Shown here: positions 1 through 7,540 of the stretch, one piece after another
Numbering within the stretch: the stretch's first letter is position 1
How the letters are laid out: each line of letters opens with the position of its first letter
From: Intestinimonas massiliensis (ex Afouda et al. 2020)
Lineage (GTDB): Bacteria > Bacillota > Clostridia > Oscillospirales > Oscillospiraceae
NCBI RefSeq assembly: GCF_900626285.1
Contig: NZ_LR131147.1
Location: 500,032 to 564,031 of the forward strand
DNA: 64,000 nt
Direction: 5' to 3'
Position numbers and translations under genes: made by a program
Notes under the pieces: generated by a model
What the model was told of the DNA's origin: nothing
What the model saw: only the letters and a program-made list of their open reading frames with translations
The model's database searches: none

Positions 1-65
1 ATCCTCTGATGTTGATTTGGCTCGATTTTCAAAGTGCTTCTCCATGTCTCAGATTCACCTGCCAT
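1..65 (-). CDS. Partial ORF at the window edge, downstream of tniQ cluster
   Basis: An ATG at 63-65 on the minus strand directly follows the TAA stop of the previous gene (one base between) and has AAGG seven bases upstream. It reads MAGESETWRSTLKIEPNQHQ and stays open to the window edge. The tight spacing matches the rest of the cluster, so it is probably the next gene of the same transcript. Only 21 residues are visible, so no family can be named. It could be a chance ORF. Confidence 0.4.
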   Translation of the reverse strand, partial: MAGESETWRSTLKIEPNQHQR

Positions 66-66
66 G

Positions 67-363
67 TTATAACCTTGTACTTTGTGGAGGCGTTGTTTTC
101 TTGAGCTGCATCTCGATTGCCTTGTGAATCTTAGCTCCTATCGCCCGGCACGCCCATTGATAGATACAAGGGCTGACACCCAGAGGCGAAGAAGCAGATG
201 TAAGGGCCATGAGTGCTGAAATTACCCACAGCATGGGCCCAAGATTGAGGTGCTCGTCCAATGGCCCAATAACCTCGTCCACCCAATCAGCCATATCGTC
301 ATCGCTGCGTACCCAACTGAGCGTGAGGGCATGGACTCGATAATAGCTATCCATCCAGGTCAT
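67..363 (-). CDS. Small hypothetical protein, last complete gene of the transposon cluster
   Basis: A 98-aa protein starting MTWMDSYYRVHALTL. The start at 363 is chosen because GGAG lies nine bases upstream, while an upstream in-frame ATG (417) has no such site. The gene overlaps the end of its upstream neighbour by 17 bases, which suggests translational coupling. A hydrophobic stretch in the middle (PMLWVISALMALTSAS) could be one membrane segment or a buried helix. I do not recognise a family. Its place in the run of small genes after tniQ suggests cargo or an accessory transposition protein, but nothing in the sequence decides this. Confidence 0.6.
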   Translation of the reverse strand: MTWMDSYYRVHALTLSWVRSDDDMADWVDEVIGPLDEHLNLGPMLWVISALMALTSASSPLGVSPCIYQWACRAIGAKIHKAIEMQLKKTTPPQSTRL

Positions 364-745
364 TATGGTCTCTCCGTTCTTTGGTCGAGATGGCTCGCAG
401 TCTCTCCATCGCCTCAATCACATCTAGCTCAGACTTATCCTTCGATGCAGTTCGAGCGGGTACCGGGTATATCTCCCGCATCTTGTCATACATATCATCC
501 AGCAGATTATCGAGTCTCCCCCTGATTTCAAGATAAGCCCCAATCGTATTGATCCCATCATCCAGGCACAACGTGTACAGAGCGGCCAGCATGGCTGCCC
601 CATCTTCCATGGCAATCATGTGTGGGGACTCGTCGACGGAGAGGCACAGCACCTCAGCGATGGCATCGGCCTCTTTCTCTTTGGCTTTTTTGTCGCCATT
701 ACCTTTTTCCCTTATCTGATCGATAACTTTCTTGTACTTGTTCAC
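347..745 (-). CDS. Small charged hypothetical protein of the transposon cluster
   Basis: A 132-aa protein with a very basic and charged N-terminus (IREKGNGDKKAKEKEAD at about 11-27), a helical middle (AMLAALYTLCLDDGINTIG) and a charged C-terminal helix (DVIEAMERLRAISTKERRD). There is no signal peptide or clear catalytic motif. It lies 27 bases after the 119-aa gene and overlaps the next gene by 17 bases, so it is clearly part of the same transcript. The family is unknown to me. The composition is compatible with a small DNA- or protein-binding accessory factor, but this is only inference. Confidence 0.6.
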   Translation of the reverse strand: MNKYKKVIDQIREKGNGDKKAKEKEADAIAEVLCLSVDESPHMIAMEDGAAMLAALYTLCLDDGINTIGAYLEIRGRLDNLLDDMYDKMREIYPVPARTASKDKSELDVIEAMERLRAISTKERRDHNDLDG

Positions 746-772
746 ATTTACCTCTCTTTCTTCTCGCTACCC

Positions 773-1132
773 TTAGATTGGCAAGTCATCGTCGCCATCG
801 TACATATCTGTATTTGCAATCCAGTCGGGCACTTGATCGATACGAGACTCAAGCGATGCCCTTATGCCACCAAGCGCCGCCTGCAGATCAGGGGTGATGG
901 ACCCAACCAGGGATAGTGCCAGATCCCGGTCGGCCCGTCGCATACGATCCCAGCCATCCCAAATGGTACCAATCAGGGTGACCATGGGGATGATGTCATC
1001 CGGAGTTTCGATTTTAGCCTGTCTTGCCTGAGCAACAGCTGCTTCAATTAATGACCAGTCATGGCCAGAGAAAGAAGCGGCATCATGGAGACTAAGGCCG
1101 TCCGCCAGTGCGTGGATAGATTTGCATACCAT
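773..1132 (-). CDS. Small hypothetical protein with an SSB-like acidic C-terminal tip
   Basis: A 119-aa protein whose start at 1132 follows the tniQ stop by one base, so the two are coupled. The body looks largely helical (WSLIEAAVAQARQAK; WDGWDRMRRADRDLALSLV) and shows no OB fold pattern. The C-terminus is DMYDGDDDLPI, close to the DDDIPF/DDDLPF tip with which bacterial single-stranded DNA-binding proteins recruit repair and replication enzymes. The last residue is Ile rather than Phe. The family is unknown. A role in contacting host replication or repair proteins at the target or donor site is speculation. Confidence 0.6.
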   Translation of the reverse strand: MVCKSIHALADGLSLHDAASFSGHDWSLIEAAVAQARQAKIETPDDIIPMVTLIGTIWDGWDRMRRADRDLALSLVGSITPDLQAALGGIRASLESRIDQVPDWIANTDMYDGDDDLPI

Positions 1133-1133
1133 A

Positions 1134-2336
1134 TTAGTGCTCCTTTTCGATTGAATTTAAGAGTACCTGCCTGCAGTAAACTGCAAGTTGTCCATTTCCG
1201 TTCCTCTTGACTGATTCTTGGATCGTTGCGTACTCTGACTCTGTTAGTAATAAACGAATGCACCGAGTGCGCTCCTTCCCCACTTTTCGCCAGAATGGCT
1301 GTATGCCATGTTTGTGGGCCAGACGATCCAATTGTGCTGGACTGACCCCCATCATCTGCGCTAATTCATTCTTTCGATATACAGTGCCTATTTCTGAATA
1401 GTAGAGCAGTCGCTCTTTCAGAGTATCATTTTCCGGTAGCCTTTCCCCCAATAAGGTGTTAGCTGTCATTTCCACCATGGCAGCCAGTAATGCATATCGA
1501 TCAGGAGAGGTGAGCTCCCAGCGAGAAAGCCGGCACAGTATAGCTGGTGACAACTTTGAAAAATATTGCTGGTAAATACTATCACCATATAGTTCCTGCG
1601 TTGCTTGTTGGACTTTTTGCACACTAATGGCCTGATGGTCGCTGAGTTTATCTACTCCATAACCTTTGGTCAATAACATGCTATAGAGATTGTTGTAGCC
1701 GACTGTTGCTCCGGCTTCTACTGGTAAAGACAAAAAAGCCATCAATAAATCTGTCAACGGATGCATCCAGTGAAATGCTGGCTCCGGATCATCCTCCGAA
1801 ACACGAACTGAAGAGAGCGGAACATAGACTTCGGAAAGACGTGAAAACTTAACTGGATAGGTGTTAAGGACTATGTGATGCTTTGGACACATCGGCATCA
1901 ACGGGATTTGGTGTTCACGGTGCCAGTATGGTTCGCCAAAACAATTCATATCATCGCAATAACATTGTGGACAATACTTTAGGCCTTCCTGAACACCCGG
2001 CAACTTTGAGTGAATATTGGTGATTCCTGCTCCTTTTCCACTACGAAGCAATTCTAAAGTTTTTTGCTTTTTCGCCGAGTCATAGAAGCGAAGGTAGAAT
2101 GGTAACAATGTGTGGTTGGCCAACACATCATCTATTGATAGTATTCCAGGCGGAAGTTGAGATAAGATTCTGGCACAATCTCCTCCCGGCATCAAACGTC
2201 CATGCACCATGGGTTTCCCGCCATATAACTCCCTAGTGGTTGTAGCATATTTAGGGTATCCACTGCGCACATGATACCGACACAGCACTGAGTACCACCA
2301 CTCGCCCGGATATGGCACTGGGAAATACGGCAACAT
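1134..2336 (-). CDS. tniQ: TniQ/TnsD-like target-selection protein
   Basis: A 400-aa member of the TniQ family, which picks the target site for Tn7-like and Tn5053-like transposons and hands it to TnsC. The N-terminus (LPYFPVPYPGEWWYSVLCRY) has the family's opening pattern of two prolines and a WSxxxR-like stretch. A zinc knuckle follows: C122-x2-C125, then GEPYWHREHQ at 134-143, then C150-x2-H153. The C-terminal 100 residues include a probable helix-turn-helix (NELAQMMGVSPAQLDRLAHKHG). Its length lies between short TniQ proteins and TnsD (about 500), so it may bind a specific attachment site itself. The ATG overlaps nothing but follows the 135-aa gene by one base. The family call is firm; the target is unknown. 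Confidence 0.88.
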   Translation of the reverse strand: MLPYFPVPYPGEWWYSVLCRYHVRSGYPKYATTTRELYGGKPMVHGRLMPGGDCARILSQLPPGILSIDDVLANHTLLPFYLRFYDSAKKQKTLELLRSGKGAGITNIHSKLPGVQEGLKYCPQCYCDDMNCFGEPYWHREHQIPLMPMCPKHHIVLNTYPVKFSRLSEVYVPLSSVRVSEDDPEPAFHWMHPLTDLLMAFLSLPVEAGATVGYNNLYSMLLTKGYGVDKLSDHQAISVQKVQQATQELYGDSIYQQYFSKLSPAILCRLSRWELTSPDRYALLAAMVEMTANTLLGERLPENDTLKERLLYYSEIGTVYRKNELAQMMGVSPAQLDRLAHKHGIQPFWRKVGKERTRCIRLLLTESEYATIQESVKRNGNGQLAVYCRQVLLNSIEKEH

Positions 2337-2337
2337 A

Positions 2338-2745
2338 TCAGTACGGCAGCACTGCCTGATAATCAGCCTGCGGATCGCCGCACAGGTGCCGGATATCCGT
2401 CTCCACGCCAGCTTTGGCTTTATCCAGAGAATCGTAGACCCTCAAAAATATGCCGGCATCAGAAGGATCGTGCATCAATGAGTCTTCGTCGGGGAGAAAT
2501 TGCCGATCAAAAGTAATGTAGCACTGGATCTGCTGATCCTGCTGGGAGCGCTGATAGACAATGGTGTACTTGTGCGTCTCAATTTCGCCGCCCGGCCGCC
2601 GGAGCTGTACCAGAGCACAGTAGCCATCTTCTCTACTTAGCGAGGCTTCGGCGCTGAAAAATATAGGCAGCCAAATGAGAGGAGATTCTTCGGTGGCAAA
2701 GATGTTAGTCTCGGCCAGGTTAATGATCTTCGGGCCTTTATCCAT
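2338..2745 (-). CDS. Unknown protein encoded between tnsC and tniQ
   Basis: A 135-aa soluble protein starting MDKGPKIINLAETNIF. Its start overlaps the end of tnsC by eight bases and its stop is one base before tniQ, so it is embedded in the transposition operon. Visible features are alternating hydrophobic strands (HKYTIVYQRSQQDQQIQCYI), a polar loop with QQDQQIQ, and a C-terminal helix (YDSLDKAKAGVETDIRHL). No signal peptide, metal site or nucleotide motif is seen. I do not recognise the family. Its place, between ATPase and target selector, suggests a subunit that acts in target choice or regulation of TnsC. Confidence 0.7.
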   Translation of the reverse strand: MDKGPKIINLAETNIFATEESPLIWLPIFFSAEASLSREDGYCALVQLRRPGGEIETHKYTIVYQRSQQDQQIQCYITFDRQFLPDEDSLMHDPSDAGIFLRVYDSLDKAKAGVETDIRHLCGDPQADYQAVLPY

Positions 2746-4084
2746 TGTTGTTCATCCTTTCTAATAGTTGATGCATAGCCAAAAACTTGATCATCTCTTG
2801 TATTCCTTGGTTCCCCCGGAAAGCCACCAGCAAGTCTGCATCATCTCGCTGCGTTGCACGCCGTCCCCGCTTGTTGGCGAATTGGCGAGGCACTTCCTGC
2901 GGCTCTGGTGGTACCTCTGGCAGTTCTTTTCCGATTTCAAAATCCGAAATATGAGTGCCGCCAGAGTAGGTCTTAGGTACCTTGATTGCCAAGATGTCGA
3001 TTGCCCGCTGCATAATTTTTTCGTCGGTTGAGCTTCGGCCGAGGATCAGAGCCTGGGCTTGACTTTCCTGAAAAATTTTGATGATATACGCTGGGATACC
3101 GCCAGAAAAATCGTATAGCTTATTGGCCAGCTTGTCCGTTAGCGCAGCGGACTGTGGTGTGTATTGGTAAGGCCAGATGGACCGTAAGAACTCACGGTAG
3201 GTTCCGTCCGGCCTGAGAGGAAGCAGGCGGATGCCACGGGTTCGGCGCTTGAGGTGCTCCTGGGCGATGAACAATTCCTCGGCTAATGGGGTGCCGATAA
3301 AATATACGGCGGTAGATGTGTCGTTGGTGAGCTCGACTAAAAATTTGATAAGTGGCTTGACCTGACGATTTTTTCGGGCCGTAACCACAGCGTTTTGGAT
3401 TTCATCGACGATAATAACCCCCACATGATGGGTCATGCATAGGATTTTGACCTGGGTGGCAATGGCGCTGGCCGAAGACGAGCGCAGTGCACTGAGTGAG
3501 TCCATATAGCCTGATCCAATCGCTCGATCCAGGGCGGTGATGATGTTATATCCCAGGGTTTTAACGGAGCAGTCCGAAGGACATTCCGCAAGAAGATAGA
3601 GCACCTGTTTGCAATAAAACGGCTGTCCTTGGTACTCCGTGTGTTCGATGGTCTGCGGCATCACCGACAGGCACCGTCGGATGGTAGATGTTTTTCCGAT
3701 ACCAGGAACGCCTAAAATTGATCCGCTGTCCGCTTGTGTAGCGTAACTTTGCAGTTCACGGCCGGCGAATATGGCGTTGATCTGCCGGATACCATCTATC
3801 ATGGTGCGGGTAGTGTAGGTGGTTGCGATAGCCCGGTACAGGGTGTCGTAGATGGCGTACATATAATCCAGGGGCACAAAGAGGGACGATAGCGTCGGGA
3901 GCAACCGCCGGCGCTCTTCCAGGGTCATTACCGGCAACTCTTGCGGCAATGGTGGTGAGCTGCCAATTTGCTGCAGGAAGTGGGCCGGCGGCAGCAAGTC
4001 TGGCATAGCCGCCAGGAACGGGTTTCCCGCCGGGGCACTATCATAGACGGCACCTACCACCTGACCTTTGGGATATTTGTCCAT
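2738..4084 (-). CDS. tnsC: TnsC-like AAA+ transposition ATPase
   Basis: A 448-aa AAA+ ATPase of the TnsC/TniB group, which assembles on target DNA, receives the signal from TniQ and activates the transposase. Walker A (GVPGIGKTS) is near residues 125-133, Walker B (VGVIIVDEIQN) near 221-231, and a sensor-like stretch (AVYFIGTPLAEELF) with basic LKRRTRG follows. The C-terminal part (FSGGIPAYIIKIFQESQAQA) matches the winged part of the family. The start at 4084 is chosen over 4132 because AAAGGAG lies 12 bases upstream and because an operator-like palindrome would fall inside the longer form. It lies 500 bases from tnsB, so it has its own control region. Size is smaller than Tn7 TnsC (555 aa) and larger than TniB. 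Confidence 0.88.
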   Translation of the reverse strand: MDKYPKGQVVGAVYDSAPAGNPFLAAMPDLLPPAHFLQQIGSSPPLPQELPVMTLEERRRLLPTLSSLFVPLDYMYAIYDTLYRAIATTYTTRTMIDGIRQINAIFAGRELQSYATQADSGSILGVPGIGKTSTIRRCLSVMPQTIEHTEYQGQPFYCKQVLYLLAECPSDCSVKTLGYNIITALDRAIGSGYMDSLSALRSSSASAIATQVKILCMTHHVGVIIVDEIQNAVVTARKNRQVKPLIKFLVELTNDTSTAVYFIGTPLAEELFIAQEHLKRRTRGIRLLPLRPDGTYREFLRSIWPYQYTPQSAALTDKLANKLYDFSGGIPAYIIKIFQESQAQALILGRSSTDEKIMQRAIDILAIKVPKTYSGGTHISDFEIGKELPEVPPEPQEVPRQFANKRGRRATQRDDADLLVAFRGNQGIQEMIKFLAMHQLLERMNNNG

Positions 4085-4113
4085 TGATGTGTGTTTCTCC
4101 TTTCTTCTTGTTC

Positions 4114-4132
4114 TTGAGCAAAAAGTGCTCAA
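4114..4132. promoter_or_regulatory. Operator-like palindrome upstream of tnsC, copy 1
   Basis: A perfect inverted repeat TTGAGCA-AAAAG-TGCTCAA lies 30 bases before the tnsC start. The same 7-bp arms with the same 5-bp spacing recur at 4188-4210, so this is a repeated site rather than a chance hairpin. The form is typical for a dimeric repressor. No repressor gene is recognised nearby. Confidence 0.6.
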
Positions 4133-4187
4133 TTTCCAAAAGTTCTTGCATTACTTTTTCCTTCAAACTTTTTCAAACACTTTTGCA

Positions 4188-4210
4188 GATTGAGCACAAT
4201 CTGCTCAATC
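4188..4210. promoter_or_regulatory. Operator-like palindrome upstream of tnsC, copy 2
   Basis: A perfect inverted repeat GATTGAGCA-CAATC-TGCTCAATC with 9-bp arms. Its core, TTGAGCA-N5-TGCTCAA, is identical to copy 1, and the centres are about 76 bp apart, roughly seven helical turns. Two matched sites on one face of DNA would allow looping by a repressor. Confidence 0.6.
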
Positions 4211-4585
4211 CTATCTTTTTAAGCCGACACAAAAAGTCATTGCCTTGGTTGGTCTTGGATTAGGGCACAAAGGTAAAATCTTAAGTAAAAAGTATTTCTT
4301 ATTTATGAGTTCATATATCTATTTACTTTCCATATAATCTTACCTTTTTACCCTATACAGAAAAAAGATTGTAAAAAGCAAAGAAATATATGGTATATGA
4401 AACGATTTTAGCCCCATAAGTTGCATTTACGTCAAGATCCTTAATCCCCCAAATCTACCTTGATCATACCTTTCTACCCTGCAACTTTCTTGTGTTGGCT
4501 TAAAACGTCAGGCTTGACCCAAAGCCCCCAAGACGTTTTTCTCACTGCAGGTGCCGGTGTCAAAGAAAAGAGGAGGGGGCAGCCC

Positions 4586-6322
4586 TCACCAGGCCAGGTG
4601 GGAACGTTCAGCTTCCCTGCTTCGCTGAATTTCCTGCCCATTTTGTTCCCCCTGCGCCGCCCCCGAAGCCTGTGCCGCAATATCCCGGATGGCCTGTGTG
4701 GCGGCAATGCTGGCAGCCTGCGCCGCCCGCCTGCGTTGTCTAACCTGCTGTTGTAGTGCCTGTTGAGCCATCGCCGCTTCCACAGCACCTGCGCCCTGAT
4801 AGCGCTGGTCAGCAGGGCCCAGGCGACACGGGTAGTACTGACCATCCAGCACCACATAGATGCAGCTCACGTCGCTGGGGTCATAGGCAATGGTGTAGGT
4901 CTCCCCGGGGTGCAGCAGGTCTCGGTCCGACGGCACATACCACATTTTTCTGTGTCGGATTCCTTTGCGTCCCATTTTCACCGTGGTGCGGGGGAGTCCC
5001 ATACAGGATAGTTCTTCACTATCCACCTGAAGCAAACTGTCTTCCACTTCCAGCCACTGTTGTGCGGGGGTTATGCCAGTAGAAAGCAAGCGCCCGGAAT
5101 TCAGAAACAGGATTGCATGAACCACAATCGCCGTGAATTCATCCAGCGTTAAAGATGCCTGCGCCCGGTAGTCCACTGCCCATCGCTCCTGCGCATCTTC
5201 TTCAATCACACCCCTCCCACGCAGAAGCGGCTTGTATCGTTCCTGGATCAAATCAAAGGCTTTTTCCACCAGGCCCTTGCGGTCCGGGCGATAGGGTGGC
5301 AGGTTTTGAATGACTACGCCATATCTCAAAGCAAGTTCTTCCACCCGGTTTCTGCAGAATTCCCGCCCCTTGTCCGTGATGATCTCTCGGGGGATCCCTG
5401 TGTTGGGCCACTGCGCTTCCGTAATGCTGATTCCGTAGCGTCGACAGAATTCCACCTTGTCTCCTGTCGCCTGTGCAATACAGGCCATAACCGCAGTTTC
5501 TCCGGCATCCAGTCCTACATAGACACCCGCAATCAGCTGTGTCATGGTGTCCACTGCCAGATAGATGTTAGGCCGCCCGATCACGGTGCTGCGGTCCAGG
5601 CGGGAGACCAGGTAGATATCAGCCAAAGTAGCGTCCATCTGGTAGCAGCCCAGCCGATCACGCCACCCTGGTCCGCTGCCAAGGGTCAGCCGGTGATCCC
5701 GCTGATAAGCCGAGAGGCCTTCTCTGGCAATGATCTTTTGGGGCAGCTGATGGAGTCGATGGTCATAGAAGTAGTGGCGAAATGTATGGTAGCTCGGTGC
5801 ATCCTCTTTGATTTGGCCTGTATCATCCATGTAATGCTCTAAAATCATCATTTCATAGGTACCACGCAGCGAAAACTGCCGAGAGGAGTAGTAATACCGT
5901 TGGATTGCTCGTTCAAACTCCGGATTCCGACGGTGTTCTCTTGGTTTGTTTTCCAGAATCACTCCCGATGAAATGTATCGGAAGTAGAGCCGCAGCACAG
6001 TGCGCACTGTTACGCCATTTGCATCAGCAATCTCCTGTGCCTTTCTACGTCTTGCTTTGGGGGCGCAGATGTATTGATCGTCAGCAACCAGCGGTTCGAT
6101 CATTCGCAGACGTCTGACTTGTGCTTCACTCATAGTGCCATGGGTCTTGATTGCTTGTACAAACCCTTCCGGAGCAGGTATAGCGGTATATGCTGTGAGA
6201 TTGGCTGCCGAAACAAAGAAGGGTTCCCTTGCCAGTGCGTAGGCAATCAGCCATGCCCCGTCTGCTGTTTCCAGCAAAACCCGGTAGATATCGCCAGTGT
6301 ACTCAACAAAGCGACTGATCAT
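4586..6322 (-). CDS. tnsB: TnsB-like DDE transposase
   Basis: A 578-aa transposase of the retroviral-integrase superfamily (TnsB/TniA/MuA group), which cuts and joins the 3' ends of the element. An N-terminal helix-turn-helix region lies at about 90-120 (AQEIADANGVTVRTVLRLYF). The rve core shows D230 in CYQMDATLAD, D317 in IITDKGREF and E353 in KGLVEKAFD, with 35 residues between the last two, the DD(35)E spacing. A Mu-type beta-barrel follows at about 430-510 (RHRKMWYVPSDRDLLHPGE) and an Ala/Gln-rich basic tail ends the protein (QQQVRQRRRAAQAAS), where TnsB proteins contact TnsC. The start overlaps the tnsA-like gene by 20 bases. Family call is firm. Confidence 0.92.
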   Translation of the reverse strand: MISRFVEYTGDIYRVLLETADGAWLIAYALAREPFFVSAANLTAYTAIPAPEGFVQAIKTHGTMSEAQVRRLRMIEPLVADDQYICAPKARRRKAQEIADANGVTVRTVLRLYFRYISSGVILENKPREHRRNPEFERAIQRYYYSSRQFSLRGTYEMMILEHYMDDTGQIKEDAPSYHTFRHYFYDHRLHQLPQKIIAREGLSAYQRDHRLTLGSGPGWRDRLGCYQMDATLADIYLVSRLDRSTVIGRPNIYLAVDTMTQLIAGVYVGLDAGETAVMACIAQATGDKVEFCRRYGISITEAQWPNTGIPREIITDKGREFCRNRVEELALRYGVVIQNLPPYRPDRKGLVEKAFDLIQERYKPLLRGRGVIEEDAQERWAVDYRAQASLTLDEFTAIVVHAILFLNSGRLLSTGITPAQQWLEVEDSLLQVDSEELSCMGLPRTTVKMGRKGIRHRKMWYVPSDRDLLHPGETYTIAYDPSDVSCIYVVLDGQYYPCRLGPADQRYQGAGAVEAAMAQQALQQQVRQRRRAAQAASIAATQAIRDIAAQASGAAQGEQNGQEIQRSREAERSHLAW

Positions 6323-6728
6323 AGGCCTCTACCAGCTTTCCTTCACCTCCATACACATACACCCGCCAGTCCGTCGCCCCAGCAGTTAGCCAGTAGCGGC
6401 GTGAGAATTCCAGTTTCTCGATAAACGCACGTCGTTTGAACTGCTCCAGAGTGCAAATTTCCCGGACTCCTGTGTTACCATCCGCCAAATGGAGGACAAA
6501 ATCGCTGGCCCATTGGATTTGAAAATACTCCGCCCGGATGTCCACAGGGGACACATGGGGGTAGTGGTCCATTTGCAGAGGTACACAGGAGTCATAGGAC
6601 GCCACCCAGGGCTGCTCCTCCAAGTACCGGGCGAACTCCTGAGCCACAGGCGTATGGACAGTCATCATAGCGTTGTTTTTGGGACTGTAAAACTTGATGT
6701 CCCTGGTTTTTGTGCCGGCTTTCTCCAT
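6303..6728 (-). CDS. tnsA: Short TnsA-like endonuclease with a degenerate active site
   Basis: A 141-aa protein matching the N-terminal (catalytic) domain of TnsA, which in Tn7 cuts the 5' ends and gives cut-and-paste movement. It has the family's LEEQPWVASYDSCVP opening, ASDFVLHLADG at 74-84 in place of TPDFLV.. and VREIC at 88-92 in place of the usual VEVK, then FIEKLEFSRRYW at 102-113, a strong family signature. The catalytic Lys of the (E/Q)-x-K motif appears as Cys92, so 5' cleavage may be weak or lost unless a nearby Lys/Arg substitutes. The C-terminal TnsC-binding domain of Tn7 TnsA is absent. GGAGG ten bases upstream supports the start. Overlaps tnsB by 20 bases. Confidence 0.75.
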   Translation of the reverse strand: MEKAGTKTRDIKFYSPKNNAMMTVHTPVAQEFARYLEEQPWVASYDSCVPLQMDHYPHVSPVDIRAEYFQIQWASDFVLHLADGNTGVREICTLEQFKRRAFIEKLEFSRRYWLTAGATDWRVYVYGGEGKLVEAYDQSLC

Positions 6729-6800
6729 GGGATTAAGACCTCCTTCATTTTTAAATTTTGTGGTAATAGAGACTCAAATGGCTAAATCTCCTTGGTTCTA

Positions 6801-7202
6801 TCAGACCACCAACCGCCCCCAGATCGTATCGCCATCGATGGGGCCAAATGAGCGGGAGTCCCGGGAGTTTTCCCGGTTATCGCCCAGCACATAGTACTCT
6901 CCGGGTCCCAAGGTAAGAGGAGTGCCCCAATGGTCTACTGTGTCCCCAGGCCCAGCCATGATCCGTTTGATGTAGGAGTCCTTCTGACTAGGCCGCTGGA
7001 ATGCCACGATGTCTCCGATTTTCGGATCCTGGACAGGTACAAGGATATGGATACTGTGATCTTCCAGAGTTGGCTGCATGGACGGACCGATCACCATAGC
7101 TACTCGCACACCACTAATTATGATGATGTAGGCGAAGGCAAGAGTGATGGCCAACTCCACATAATCACGTACTGTGCATCGATCATCACCGATTCGCTTC
7201 AT
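6801..7202 (-). CDS. Type I signal peptidase (S26 family)
   Basis: A 133-aa membrane signal peptidase that cleaves secretory signal peptides at the outer membrane surface. One N-terminal membrane segment (YVELAITLAFAYIIIISGV) is followed by the catalytic Ser41 in GPSMQPTL, Lys79 in SYIKRIMAGPGDTV and the GDNRENSRDSRSFG box at 117-130, so all S26 motifs are present and it should be active. It is shorter than housekeeping lepB proteins (about 180). It overlaps the upstream small membrane protein by 17 bases and has GAGGAGG in a good position. It sits 72 bases before the tnsA-like gene, an unusual place for a secretion enzyme, so it may be cargo of the element. Confidence 0.85.
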   Translation of the reverse strand: MKRIGDDRCTVRDYVELAITLAFAYIIIISGVRVAMVIGPSMQPTLEDHSIHILVPVQDPKIGDIVAFQRPSQKDSYIKRIMAGPGDTVDHWGTPLTLGPGEYYVLGDNRENSRDSRSFGPIDGDTIWGRLVV

Positions 7203-7515
7203 TTGATTTCACCTCCTCTTCATAAATTACAGATTCGCAAAAAGCAATTAGCCAGGAAATCCAGCAAGCCACTGTCAGTATCCCGGCAACGGCCAGACCC
7301 CGCAGATCATAGCGGATGATGACATACAGCAGCACTGTCATCCAGATTACGGCCATGGTTGGCTGCATCTCATAGCCTGTCACATAGCGCATCAGCCACA
7401 CAGGGCAGGGGACATAGGTCTCATGGATAGGCAGGGCGACAAAGAAATCTGTAAGTAAAGTAATTCCAAGGGCAAGAATAAGCGCCACAAGGTTATTAGA
7501 AGATATCGTTAGCAT
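7186..7515 (-). CDS. Small polytopic membrane protein next to the signal peptidase
   Basis: A 109-aa hydrophobic protein with about four membrane segments (NLVALILALGITLLTDFF; PTMAVIWMTVLLYVII; GLAVAGILTVACWISWLIAF and a weaker one around residue 40). The C-terminus is charged (ESVIYEEEVKSNEANR). It overlaps the signal peptidase by 17 bases, so the two are probably translated together and may work together. It is the first gene inside the repeat array. I do not recognise the family. Confidence 0.65.
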   Translation of the reverse strand: MLTISSNNLVALILALGITLLTDFFVALPIHETYVPCPVWLMRYVTGYEMQPTMAVIWMTVLLYVIIRYDLRGLAVAGILTVACWISWLIAFCESVIYEEEVKSNEANR

Positions 7516-7540
7516 TCAAAACACCTCCAGGGAGAGTCAA

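Larger units (their letters stand above)
4085..4585. promoter_or_regulatory. AT-rich control region between tnsB and tnsC
   Basis: This 500-bp gap is much richer in A and T than the rest of the window and holds no supported gene. It contains two palindromes of the form TTGAGCA-N5-TGCTCAA upstream of tnsC (listed separately) and three copies of AAAGGTAWRATY (4269-4280 plus, 4336-4347 and 4462-4473 minus). The region therefore probably carries the tnsC promoter and its regulation. No -35/-10 pair stands out clearly. An internal transposon site or a small RNA cannot be excluded. Confidence 0.55.
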
